From positions 1 through 7,588 of the forward strand of contig PWLK01000047.1 of assembly GCA_003560545.1 (NCBI GenBank): a DNA stretch of 7,588 nucleotides, in the 5' to 3' direction. The stretch comes from Candidatus Woesearchaeota archaeon (GTDB lineage: Archaea; Nanobdellota; Nanobdellia; Woesearchaeales; 21-14-0-10-32-9). The position numbers were made by a program, and so were the translations under genes. This document shows, in pieces, positions 1 through 5,609 of this stretch; within the stretch, counting starts at the first letter, position 1, and each line of letters begins with the position of its first letter. The notes below the pieces were generated by a model. The model had not been told where the DNA came from and made no database searches. It was given only the letters and a program-made list of their open reading frames with translations.

Positions 1-58
1 GATTTTTGGTTCTGGTTAAAGCGATAGTTTTTTTAATTCTGTCTTTCTTTTTCTTTTT

Positions 59-616
59 ATGGAGGATGTTCACAAGTTTAGGTTGGTTAATAAGTTGAAG
101 CAGGTTTATAGGATGAGTTCTTTGCCTGGTAGGAAGGAGAGTGCTGCTGAGCATTCCTGGGCTTGCATTGTTTTGGCGGATTTTCTTTTGCCTAGGATTA
201 GTAGAAAGCTTGACAGGCTTAAGGTTTTTGAGTTATTATTGTATCATGATGTAGTTGAGGTTTATGCGGGTGACGTCGCTGTTCATCCCGGTGTTGGTAG
301 TGATGGCAAGCAGGAGAGGGAGTTGTTGGCTGCTAAGAGGTTAAAGGAGGATCTTCCTAAGAGTATTAACAACAAGTTTTTTTCTTTGTTTGAAGAGTTT
401 GAGAAGCAAGAATCCTGGGAAGCAAGATTTGCCAGGGCGGTTGATGCGTTGGAACCTGTTATTCACGAGTTGGATTACAAGGATGATTGGAAGGTTTGGT
501 CAGAGAAATTCTTAAGGGAGAAGAAAGAATCTTATTTTAGGGATTTTCCGGAGTTAAGAGAGTTGTTTGAGGATATAATTGTTTTTGTGAAAGAGAATGA
601 TTACTTTAAAAAATAA
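59..616 (+). CDS. HD-domain 5'-nucleotidase-like phosphohydrolase (YfbR/HDDC2 type)
   Basis: A 185-residue single-domain metal-dependent HD phosphohydrolase. The HD ligands are visible in order: H32 (in AAEHSW), H63-D64 (in LLYHDVVEVYAGD) and D129 (in RAVDALEP). E67, three residues after the HD pair, and D72 match the extra acidic positions of YfbR/HDDC2 enzymes. R18 in the VYRM segment matches the substrate-contacting arginine near the N-terminus of that family. Family members are small cytosolic enzymes that dephosphorylate (deoxy)nucleoside 5'-monophosphates; exact specificity cannot be read here. The start at 59 is preceded by a pyrimidine-rich tract (28-58) with no Shine-Dalgarno sequence; an in-frame stop at 17-19 rules out a much longer protein. 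A TTTTTTTAA stretch at 28-36 is correctly spaced for a weak TATA box and a leaderless start. Third codon positions are almost all G or T (41 of the first 44 codons by hand count). Confidence 0.88.
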   Translation: MEDVHKFRLVNKLKQVYRMSSLPGRKESAAEHSWACIVLADFLLPRISRKLDRLKVFELLLYHDVVEVYAGDVAVHPGVGSDGKQERELLAAKRLKEDLPKSINNKFFSLFEEFEKQESWEARFARAVDALEPVIHELDYKDDWKVWSEKFLREKKESYFRDFPELRELFEDIIVFVKENDYFKK

Positions 617-618
617 CG

Positions 619-627
619 TGTTTTGTT
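619..627 (+). terminator. Short T-rich end signal after the HD gene
   Basis: Just after the stop codon the sequence is T-rich (GTTTTGTTCTC region), the usual weak archaeal termination signal. There is no hairpin. It precedes the separate promoter of the lipoprotein gene. Confidence 0.3.
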
Positions 628-640
628 CTCACTCCTCAAT

Positions 641-679
641 AGAAATATTTATATACTACTAATGGAATTATACTTCCAT
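641..679 (+). promoter_or_regulatory. Promoter of the lipoprotein gene with an inverted repeat at the predicted start site
   Basis: A TATA box TTTATATA lies at 648-655 with an A/G-rich BRE-like stretch (AGAAATA) before it. The predicted transcription start is near 677-681. An inverted repeat with ATGGAA at 662-667 and TTCCAT at 674-679 (6-nt spacer) sits between the box and that start, a position where a repressor would act. The resulting leader would be about 54 nt. Confidence 0.6.
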
Positions 680-720
680 AAAACTTAATTATAGATTAAT
701 GGTTTTGGTGAAAACTAGAA

Positions 721-726
721 GGGTGG
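721..726 (+). promoter_or_regulatory. Ribosome binding site of the lipoprotein gene
   Basis: GGGTGG, 7 nt before ATG 734, resembles the GGTG core that pairs with the archaeal 16S 3' end. The spacing decides the start at 734 rather than the TTG at 728, which would be only 1 nt from the site. Confidence 0.6.
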
Positions 727-733
727 TTTGAAA

Positions 734-1936
734 ATGAAAAAGACTTTATTAATAATACTTGTACTTGTTTTGTTGGCTGTAGCTGCGTGTGACTTGGAGC
801 TCGCAACAGAAGCGCCTATTAGTGAGGATGAGAATTTCACGATTAACCTCACGAATGGCGTTCCGGTAGAGGAAGATGAAGATGTTCCTGAGTTGCCCGT
901 GGATGAATCCCGCGCGGTTCACAAGGTTACTGTAACAGAAGGTGAGCTTGCCAGGATTCCTGTGGATGCTTATGATCCGGATGGCAGGGATGTCGAGTTA
1001 GCTTTTGCTGAGCCTTTCAACGAGGAAGGCTTGTGGCTGACCGAAATCGGTGATGAGGGCCGTTACCTTATCCGTGTTACTGCGAGTGATGGCTTGGTAA
1101 GTGTTTCGGAGTACGTTTTAGTCGTGGTTGAGAGGGCTAACAGGCCTCCTGTGGTGGAGTGCCCTGAAAGGATAAGGGTTAGTGAGGGAGAGCTTGTTAA
1201 TATTAGGTGTAACATTTTCGATGAGGATGGCGACCCTGTTGTTGTTAGTTATGATGGCTGGATGAGGACTAGTTCTTACAGGACTGATTTCGGGGATGCA
1301 GGAAACCACTCTGTGCTCGTGCGTGCCAGTGATGGTGTTAACGAGGTTTCAAGGACGGTTAATGTCGTTGTGGACAGGACGAACAGGCCTCCTGTGATTG
1401 AGCCTATTAATGATTCCGAGGTCTTGGAAACCGAAACGTTTAGTGTTTCCCCTGATGTTTATGATCCTGATGGTGACCTGGTTACGGTGTCGTTCTCTGC
1501 ACCTCTAGATGAGGACGGGTCTTGGACGCCTGACTTTGGTGATAGGGGTACTTACACGGTAACTGTTACTGCTTCGGATGGCATTGATTCTGTTGAGGAG
1601 TCTTTCAGGCTCGAGGTTTTGCCTAAGAACAGGCCTCCTGTGCTTAAGCCTATTGATCCGATTGAGGTTGATGAAGGGGGGACTGTGAGGATTCCTGTTG
1701 AGGCTTATGATCCTGATGGCGACGATGTTATTGTGTCTTTCAGCGGCTGGATGGATTCTGATACTCGTGAGACTACGCATGAGGATGCTTATCCTGGTGG
1801 TTGTGATGAGCCTGGGTGTACTGCTACGTATTTTGTGAATGTCACGGTTAGTGATGGTGTGCTTGAGACGAGCCAGGAAGTCGAGGTTAGGGTTAGGGAT
1901 GTGAATAGGCCTCCTGTTTTTGTTTGGGGAGACTAA
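734..1936 (+). CDS. Secreted lipoprotein with four Ig/cadherin-like repeats
   Basis: A 400-residue surface protein. Residues 1-18 form a KK-plus-hydrophobic signal peptide ending in a lipobox (VAAC, Cys19), so the mature protein is probably lipid-anchored outside the membrane. An acidic linker (about 20-60) leads into four tandem beta-sandwich-like repeats, each with EGE/EGG, a YDPDG(D) loop, (T)DFGD-type and ASDG/VSDG motifs and a closing NRPPV. The NRPPV copies start at residues 136, 217, 299 and 391, giving units of 81, 82 and 92 residues. The acidic DPDGD loops suggest Ca2+ binding, as in cadherin-like domains (inference). Repeat 4 has an insertion containing a Cys-rich CDEPGC loop; repeat 2 has two cysteines. 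The chain ends nine residues after the last NRPPV begins, with no C-terminal anchor. I chose ATG 734, with a GGGTGG ribosome site at 721-726, over the in-frame TTG at 728. A role in adhesion or binding is likely but unproven. Confidence 0.85.
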   Translation: MKKTLLIILVLVLLAVAACDLELATEAPISEDENFTINLTNGVPVEEDEDVPELPVDESRAVHKVTVTEGELARIPVDAYDPDGRDVELAFAEPFNEEGLWLTEIGDEGRYLIRVTASDGLVSVSEYVLVVVERANRPPVVECPERIRVSEGELVNIRCNIFDEDGDPVVVSYDGWMRTSSYRTDFGDAGNHSVLVRASDGVNEVSRTVNVVVDRTNRPPVIEPINDSEVLETETFSVSPDVYDPDGDLVTVSFSAPLDEDGSWTPDFGDRGTYTVTVTASDGIDSVEESFRLEVLPKNRPPVLKPIDPIEVDEGGTVRIPVEAYDPDGDDVIVSFSGWMDSDTRETTHEDAYPGGCDEPGCTATYFVNVTVSDGVLETSQEVEVRVRDVNRPPVFVWGD

Positions 1937-1946
1937 TAAAAACCCA

Positions 1947-1983
1947 TTTTTTCTTATTTTTTTTACTTTTTAGTAGTAAAAAA
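1947..1983 (+). terminator. T-run terminator and 9-bp AT-rich hairpin
   Basis: Three T-runs (1947-1952, 1957-1964, 1967-1971) follow the lipoprotein stop, a typical archaeal termination tract. They overlap a perfect inverted repeat: TTTTTTACT at 1959-1967 and AGTAAAAAA at 1975-1983, with a 7-nt loop. The right arm directly abuts the BRE of the next gene, so the element could also act as an operator. Confidence 0.6.
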
Positions 1984-1999
1984 CCGAAAGTTTTTTATA
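1984..1999 (+). promoter_or_regulatory. BRE/TATA promoter of the 150-residue orphan gene
   Basis: CCGAAAG (1984-1990) is a good BRE and TTTTTTATA (1991-1999) a good TATA box. The box centre is about 26 nt before ATG 2022, which places transcription start at the start codon: a leaderless mRNA. Confidence 0.65.
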
Positions 2000-2021
2000 G
2001 TTGTAAGTATATAAGCCTTAC

Positions 2022-2474
2022 ATGGAAACCCTAAGAATAAAAAAAGACGGCGAAGAAACCCTTGCCAACAAAATACAAAGCCTTGACGAACAACCAGAAC
2101 TAATACGCAGGGAATACTCAGAAATCCTAAAACAACAAGACATCAACCCGGTCAGAATAATCGCTTCTTACCTACAAGGCAAAAACGTAGACGTATACCT
2201 AAGCGGATCCTCAGAAAGACAAGGCAAGCTCAACAAAATATCCGTACTCGGACTAGGACCAAACAAAAACATAGAGAAAACCATGAAAGAACTCGAAACC
2301 GCGGAACTACAAGGCAACGCTCCATTCCACTACAACAACGTAGAATTCCTAGTAGAATACGAAGGACCTAAACACACGAATCAAGGGTTAATGCACTCAT
2401 ACGATATAAAGAAAAAAAACCCTGACTCAAGAATGAGTTCTTTGTCCTTAGAACTAATAGCTGATTACAAATAA
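2022..2474 (+). CDS. Uncharacterised 150-residue protein
   Basis: I do not recognise the family. The 150-residue product has no signal peptide or membrane segment. The N-terminal third is charged and helical in character (residues 1-40, with REYSEILKQQ). The middle alternates short hydrophobic strands and polar turns (VDVYLSG at about 56-62, KISVLGLGP at about 72-80), suggesting a small alpha/beta or beta-rich cytosolic fold. It has its own canonical promoter and leaderless start, and its stop lies 1 nt from the convergent aIF2-gamma stop. Codon use is odd: about 124 of 150 third positions are A or C, the reverse of the two preceding same-strand genes, and the bias fades in the last 35 codons. 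The clean promoter and strong codon bias support a real expressed gene; function is unknown. Confidence 0.75.
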   Translation: METLRIKKDGEETLANKIQSLDEQPELIRREYSEILKQQDINPVRIIASYLQGKNVDVYLSGSSERQGKLNKISVLGLGPNKNIEKTMKELETAELQGNAPFHYNNVEFLVEYEGPKHTNQGLMHSYDIKKKNPDSRMSSLSLELIADYK

Positions 2475-2475
2475 T

Positions 2476-3780
2476 TTATTTCTTCTTATCCTCTTCGATA
2501 ATACCGTACCCGATAAGCCTGAACCTTGTTCCGACACGCCTGCTAATACTAACCCTGCTCCCCAGTTCCGCGCAAACAGGAAGCCTTAGCCTGCACTTAA
2601 AAGAATTCTTTCCAAGCTCAAAAACCTGGCCAACCGTAGCCGCGCTGTTAACATTAAGCATTAATAACTCATGCATCTTTATCGGCTCAACCTTCAAATC
2701 TTCTTGGCTTCCCACAACCCTTTCCAGTAAGTGAACCTCGAGCTTTAACTCATTCCAAACCTTTGGAAGCTGCCCTTCCAGGCCAGCTATGTTCCCAACC
2801 AGGCTATCACTCTTAACCGCTGCCGGGTCAAGCCCTGTCAACAAGCCCATGGAGCCCCCAGGGGTTATCTCTTCAACCTCAACTCCCCCGCTCGTAATAC
2901 TCCTTATCCCTGTAAACAACGGCTTTGAAACCAACTGGTTGTGCTCCTCAATTATCCTCCCAGGGCGTATCTCTATCCTATCCCCTTTCTTTAGCTTTCC
3001 CTGCTTCAAAGCCCCTCCAAGGATTCCGCCTACAAGCTTTTCAGGAGTCCACCCAGGCTTGTTTATATCAAAGCTCCTCGCCACCAAGAACCAAGGTGGC
3101 TTCTCCGGGTCACGCTCAGGCGTAGGTATTTTTCCCTGTATCGCTTGTATAAGGTAATGTATGTTTGCGCCGTGCTGCGCACTAACAGGGATTATAGGAG
3201 TGTTTTCATAGCTCGTTCCTTTGAGGAACTCCTTTATTTGCTTGTAGTTCTTCTTAACCCTTTCCTCATCTATCAAGTCTATCTTGTTCTGCGCTACCAC
3301 AACATTCTTTATGCCGGCTATCTCTAAAGCCATTAAGTGCTCCCTTGTCTGCGGCTGCGGGCATGGCTCATTCGCAGCTACTAATAGTATGGCGCCGTCC
3401 ATTATCGTGGCGCCTGCAAGCATCGTTGCCATCAAGGATTCGTGCCCTGGTGCGTCCACAAAGCTTACCTTTCTCAAAGGATTTGTGTCTTCGTTGCAAT
3501 CATGGCATTTTTCTTTCACAGTGTACTTCTTGCATTTCGGGCACTCATAAAAAGTTGAGTCTGCGTAGCCTAGTTTTATTGTAATGCCTCTTTTTACTTC
3601 TTCAGAATGCGTATCCGTCCACTTCCCGGAAAGTCTCTCCGTCAAAGTCGTTTTTCCGTGGTCTACGTGTCCTACTAATCCTATGTTGACCTCTGGCTGC
3701 ATATACTCAGAACTCTTTTTCTTGGAAGCCTTTTTCTTCACGGCTTTCTTTTTCTTAGAAGCTTTTTTCTTTGCAGCCAT
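2476..3780 (-). CDS. eif2g: Translation initiation factor 2 subunit gamma (aIF2-gamma), GTPase
   Basis: The GTP-binding subunit of archaeal IF2, which carries initiator Met-tRNA to the small ribosomal subunit. Motifs run in order: G1 GHVDHGKT (residues 37-44), switch I RGITIKLGYAD (64-74), a zinc knuckle with C80, C83, C92 and C95, G3 DAPGH (109-113), G4 NKID (165-168) and G5 SAQ (200-202). Domains 2 and 3 follow, with KKGDRIEIRPG (264-274) and a C-terminal RLRLPVCAELGSRVSISRR stretch. At 434 residues it is slightly longer than usual because of a lysine-rich N-terminal tail (13 Lys in residues 1-24) ahead of the normal beginning QPEVNIGLVGH. A TATA box 29 nt upstream of ATG 3780 places transcription start just before this codon, so the tail is probably made; the next Met is residue 27. 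Divergent from S7. Confidence 0.97.
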   Translation of the reverse strand: MAAKKKASKKKKAVKKKASKKKSSEYMQPEVNIGLVGHVDHGKTTLTERLSGKWTDTHSEEVKRGITIKLGYADSTFYECPKCKKYTVKEKCHDCNEDTNPLRKVSFVDAPGHESLMATMLAGATIMDGAILLVAANEPCPQPQTREHLMALEIAGIKNVVVAQNKIDLIDEERVKKNYKQIKEFLKGTSYENTPIIPVSAQHGANIHYLIQAIQGKIPTPERDPEKPPWFLVARSFDINKPGWTPEKLVGGILGGALKQGKLKKGDRIEIRPGRIIEEHNQLVSKPLFTGIRSITSGGVEVEEITPGGSMGLLTGLDPAAVKSDSLVGNIAGLEGQLPKVWNELKLEVHLLERVVGSQEDLKVEPIKMHELLMLNVNSAATVGQVFELGKNSFKCRLRLPVCAELGSRVSISRRVGTRFRLIGYGIIEEDKKK

Positions 3781-3805
3781 CCTCGTAGGTCGGAGAACAA
3801 CTTTA

Positions 3806-3813
3806 TTTATAAA
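3806..3813 (-). promoter_or_regulatory. TATA box of aIF2-gamma
   Basis: TTTATAAA (palindromic) is centred about 29 nt before the minus-strand ATG at 3780. Predicted transcription starts within a few nt of the start codon, so the transcript has essentially no leader. Confidence 0.6.
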
Positions 3814-3849
3814 TCTTTACCATGCTTTGCCCTGCTAAAAATCATAATG

Positions 3850-3857
3850 TTTATAAA
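3850..3857 (+). promoter_or_regulatory. TATA box of ribosomal protein S7 gene
   Basis: TTTATAAA is centred about 27 nt before ATG 3881, predicting a leaderless S7 mRNA. It is 44 bp from the identical box that serves aIF2-gamma in the other direction, making this a compact divergent promoter region. Confidence 0.65.
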
Positions 3858-3880
3858 CCACCCTCTTTTTCCCAAGGCTC

Positions 3881-4480
3881 ATGGCAGAAGCATTATTGTT
3901 CAACAAGTGGAGCATGGAAGGCATATCCATATCTGACCCGGGCGTAGCTCCTTACATATCTTTTAAGCCAGTCATAGTTCCTAAGACAGGTGCGAGGTAC
4001 GCCGGCAACAGGTTTCACAAGTCCAGAGTGTCCTTGGTGGAAAGGCTTATCAACAAAGTCATGGTTACAGGGCATAAGGGGAAGAAGCATTTTATTAGCT
4101 CAGGTCATTACACGGGTAAAGCCCAAAAGGTTTATGATTTAGTTGAGGACGCGTTGTCCTTGGTGGAGAAGAAGACTAAGAAGAACCCGGTCATGGTTTT
4201 GGCGAAGGCTGTTGAGAACGCTGCTCCCAGGGAAGAGATTGTTACGATTGAGTACGGAGGCGCTCGTTACCCTAAAGCTGTTGAGTGCGCCCCGCAGAGA
4301 AGGATTGACATAGTGTTAAGGTTGTTCGCCCAGGGGGCTAGGCAGAAGTCTTTTAATAAGAAGAGGACTTTTGAGTCTGCTTTGGCGGATGAGATTGTTA
4401 ATGCTTACGCGATGAGTTCTCAGAGCCTCGCAATTTCTAAGAAATTGGAGATTGAAAGGCAGGCTGATGCGAGCAGGTAA
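3881..4480 (+). CDS. rps7: 30S ribosomal protein S7 (uS7), archaeal type
   Basis: A 199-residue archaeal/eukaryotic-type uS7, which nucleates folding of the 3' major domain of 16S rRNA and lies near the exit-site tRNA. Diagnostic segments are LFNKWSMEGISISDPG near the N-terminus, the basic GKKHFISSGHYTGKAQ stretch (about 67-82), KNPVMVLAKAVENAAPREE (about 101-119), the VECAPQRRIDIVLRLFAQGA core (about 134-153) and the C-terminal FESALADEIVNA helix. Length is normal for archaea. ATG 3881 is fixed by the TATA box 27 nt upstream and by the conserved N-terminus. Unlike many archaea, no S12 or EF-1A gene is adjacent; the gene stands alone, divergent from aIF2-gamma and convergent with the 109-residue gene (4-nt gap between stops). 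Confidence 0.97.
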   Translation: MAEALLFNKWSMEGISISDPGVAPYISFKPVIVPKTGARYAGNRFHKSRVSLVERLINKVMVTGHKGKKHFISSGHYTGKAQKVYDLVEDALSLVEKKTKKNPVMVLAKAVENAAPREEIVTIEYGGARYPKAVECAPQRRIDIVLRLFAQGARQKSFNKKRTFESALADEIVNAYAMSSQSLAISKKLEIERQADASR

Positions 4481-4484
4481 AATA

Positions 4485-4814
4485 TTATTTTATCCCGTAG
4501 TGTTTCTTTGCCATTTTCTCGTACCTTCTCATTATTTCGATTAATCCTCCGTACGGTAAGCTTACTGCCAGTAATTCCTTTGGGATCCAGTCTGCAAGCG
4601 CTGAGAAATCCTTTGTCCTTGCAAGGTAAGCTGCTACGAAAGGCCCTTTCATCATCCCGTAATCCAGGACTTTTATACCAAATCCTATACCTTCTAATAA
4701 GTCAGATCCTGATACGCTTAGCGTGCTCCTTGCAGGCCCGAGGTACATGTCTATGTTGTCTATCCAGTGCGCGTACGTTAATAATGCTTTGTCTATTGTT
4801 TTCAGTTCTTTCAT
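4485..4814 (-). CDS. Uncharacterised 109-residue protein
   Basis: Family not recognised. The product has a polar N-terminal helix (KELKTIDKALLTYAHWIDNID), a glycine-rich hydrophobic middle (roughly residues 38-68, containing GIGFGIKVLDYGMM and GPFVAAYLA) and a basic amphipathic C-terminal helix ending MAKKHYGIK. The middle could associate with a membrane but is too broken for a confident transmembrane call. I chose ATG 4814; a TTG at 4835 in the same frame would give 116 residues but has weaker support. Upstream is one copy of the 51-bp repeat (4838-4888), which may supply its promoter (an AATAAAAG box centred about 29 nt before the ATG). The gene lies just downstream of the PIN toxin on the same strand, so read-through from the toxin-antitoxin operon is possible. 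It converges on S7 with a 4-nt gap. Confidence 0.65.
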   Translation of the reverse strand: MKELKTIDKALLTYAHWIDNIDMYLGPARSTLSVSGSDLLEGIGFGIKVLDYGMMKGPFVAAYLARTKDFSALADWIPKELLAVSLPYGGLIEIMRRYEKMAKKHYGIK

Positions 4815-4837
4815 CAACCAATTCTCTTCCTGCAAAT

Positions 4838-4888
4838 CCTTTTATTGCCTTGCTGTTAAGAATCCGTTGTTCTTCCGATTTATCCGGA
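4838..4888. repeat. 51-bp direct repeat, copy A (3' side of the PIN toxin)
   Basis: Matches 5610-5660 at 49 of 51 positions (differences at 4860 G/T and 4883 T/A); the match stops abruptly at both ends. On the minus strand it begins directly after the toxin stop codon and ends 23 nt before ATG 4814. It contains TCCG...CGGA inverted arms at one end (4876-4879 with 4885-4888) and a TATA-like AATAAAAG (minus strand) at the other. In this copy AATCCG (4861-4866) and CGGATT (4885-4890) also form a 6-bp inverted pair. It does not look like a tRNA, CRISPR repeat or C/D-box RNA. Confidence 0.9.
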
Positions 4889-5311
4889 TTATTTGTTTTT
4901 GAAGAATAATTCGCTTAACTCCTTTGTCGTCCAAGTTTTTGCCGCGTTTTGTTTTTTGAAGTGCTTGTCCTCCGTCCATATGCCTTGGTTTTTTGTGGCT
5001 AAGGCGCACGCGATTATAGGGGCATCATTTTCATCTATTTCTCTCATTATTTTCTTTGCTTCGCTCATCTTTTCCCTTATTGTGTTTATTGGTATTATCT
5101 TTGTTTTTTCTTTTATTATTCTTAATATGGATTGTGCTTCTTCTGTTTTCATGCCTGATTTTCTTGCCAGGTATTCTTTGTGCTTATCTATTTCTTCGAA
5201 TACATGTTCTGGTGTCAAGAATTCTAATGGGTTTGACATTATGAGCTTTCTTGTCATGCCTTCTTTTATTAGTGCTGACATGATTATGTTTGTGTCTATT
5301 ACCAGCCTCAT
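4889..5311 (-). CDS. PIN-domain ribonuclease toxin (VapC-like)
   Basis: A 140-residue PIN-domain protein, probably the toxin of a VapBC-type pair. PIN nucleases use Mg2+ held by conserved acidic residues to cut RNA. Visible here: D6 in the N-terminal VIDTN motif, E39/E40 in the VFEEIDKH helix, D96 in ENDAPIIACAL and D115 in WTEDKHF. The layout, especially DAPIIACALA followed by GIWTEDKHF, resembles the PIN_2 branch of the superfamily. The full active site appears intact. Its ATG overlaps the antitoxin stop by 4 nt (ATGA), indicating translational coupling so that the antitoxin is made first. The stop codon (4889-4891) abuts copy A of the 51-bp repeat. Third positions favour A and C, as in the 2022-2474 orphan and unlike the HD and lipoprotein genes. 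The RNA target is unknown. Confidence 0.88.
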   Translation of the reverse strand: MRLVIDTNIIMSALIKEGMTRKLIMSNPLEFLTPEHVFEEIDKHKEYLARKSGMKTEEAQSILRIIKEKTKIIPINTIREKMSEAKKIMREIDENDAPIIACALATKNQGIWTEDKHFKKQNAAKTWTTKELSELFFKNK

Positions 5312-5529
5312 TGGTTATACCTTTTCATTAAGTTCTTTTTTATTTCCCTGTCTAGTTTCATCACGTCTTTTTTTGTCAGCTTGCTGTTCTCTGTTAGCTT
5401 TTCCATTAATTCTATTTTCCTGGCTTGCTCTGCCATTGCTCTTCTTGCTATTTCACTCCAGTTTATCTCGTTGTGTTTTTTTACAAATTCATGCAGTTCT
5501 TTTGGTATTGATAATGTCATGTTTGGCAT
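5308..5529 (-). CDS. Ribbon-helix-helix antitoxin (VapB-like)
   Basis: A 73-residue DNA-binding antitoxin. Residues 4-9 (MTLSIP) form the beta-strand of a ribbon-helix-helix fold, followed by helix 1 (KELHEFVKKH) and helix 2 (NWSEIARRAMAEQARK). The rest is a charged tail expected to wrap around and block the PIN toxin. Proteins of this type dimerise and repress their own operon. I chose ATG 5529 because it has an AGGTGG ribosome site (5535-5540) and a TATA box at the right distance, and because family members begin right at the strand. An in-frame ATG at 5586 would give 92 residues with an unusual N-terminal extension; it is less likely, though it lies at the same offset from repeat copy B as ATG 4814 does from copy A. 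The stop overlaps the toxin start (ATGA). Confidence 0.85.
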   Translation of the reverse strand: MPNMTLSIPKELHEFVKKHNEINWSEIARRAMAEQARKIELMEKLTENSKLTKKDVMKLDREIKKNLMKRYNQ

Positions 5530-5533
5530 AAAA

Positions 5534-5570
5534 ACCACCTCTGTGTGGTATGTGTATGCACATATAAATA
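5534..5570 (-). promoter_or_regulatory. Promoter, operator-like palindrome and ribosome site of the toxin-antitoxin operon
   Basis: On the minus strand a TATA box (TATTTATATG, 5561-5570) predicts a start near 5540. Overlapping its downstream edge is the near-perfect palindrome TATGTG-TATG-CACATA (5549-5564), well placed as an operator for the ribbon-helix-helix antitoxin. The ribosome site AGGTGG (5535-5540) overlaps one arm of a second inverted repeat, ACCAC (5534-5538) with GTGGT (5545-5549). The leader would be only about 11 nt. Confidence 0.6.
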
Positions 5571-5609
5571 TTTTTTGTTTTTCCATCCTAAAACCGCTAA
5601 AGAAAAGCC

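Noticed and set aside
1..27. Possible tail of an upstream plus-strand gene (DFWFWLKR then TAG in frame 1)
   Set aside because: Only eight codons are visible and another frame also ends nearby (TAA at 17-19); nothing allows a choice.
728..733. TTG start two codons before the lipoprotein ATG
   Set aside because: It lies too close to the GGGTGG ribosome site; ATG 734 has proper spacing and begins a normal MKK signal peptide.
1118..1780. Minus-strand open frames opposite the lipoprotein
   Set aside because: They arise from the repeated NRPPV/DPDG codons read in reverse, have low-complexity products and no start signals.
1139..1918. CCTCCT within each NRPPV codon block as an anti-Shine-Dalgarno or regulatory signal
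   Set aside because: It is explained by the Pro-Pro codons in a repeated protein motif.
2789..3838. Several plus-strand open frames opposite aIF2-gamma
   Set aside because: They lie inside a clearly conserved gene and have no recognisable protein features or promoters.
5530..5586. ATG 5586 as the main antitoxin start
   Set aside because: The operon's TATA box and ribosome site lie inside this extension, and the family strand begins right after ATG 5529; kept only as a possible second form.
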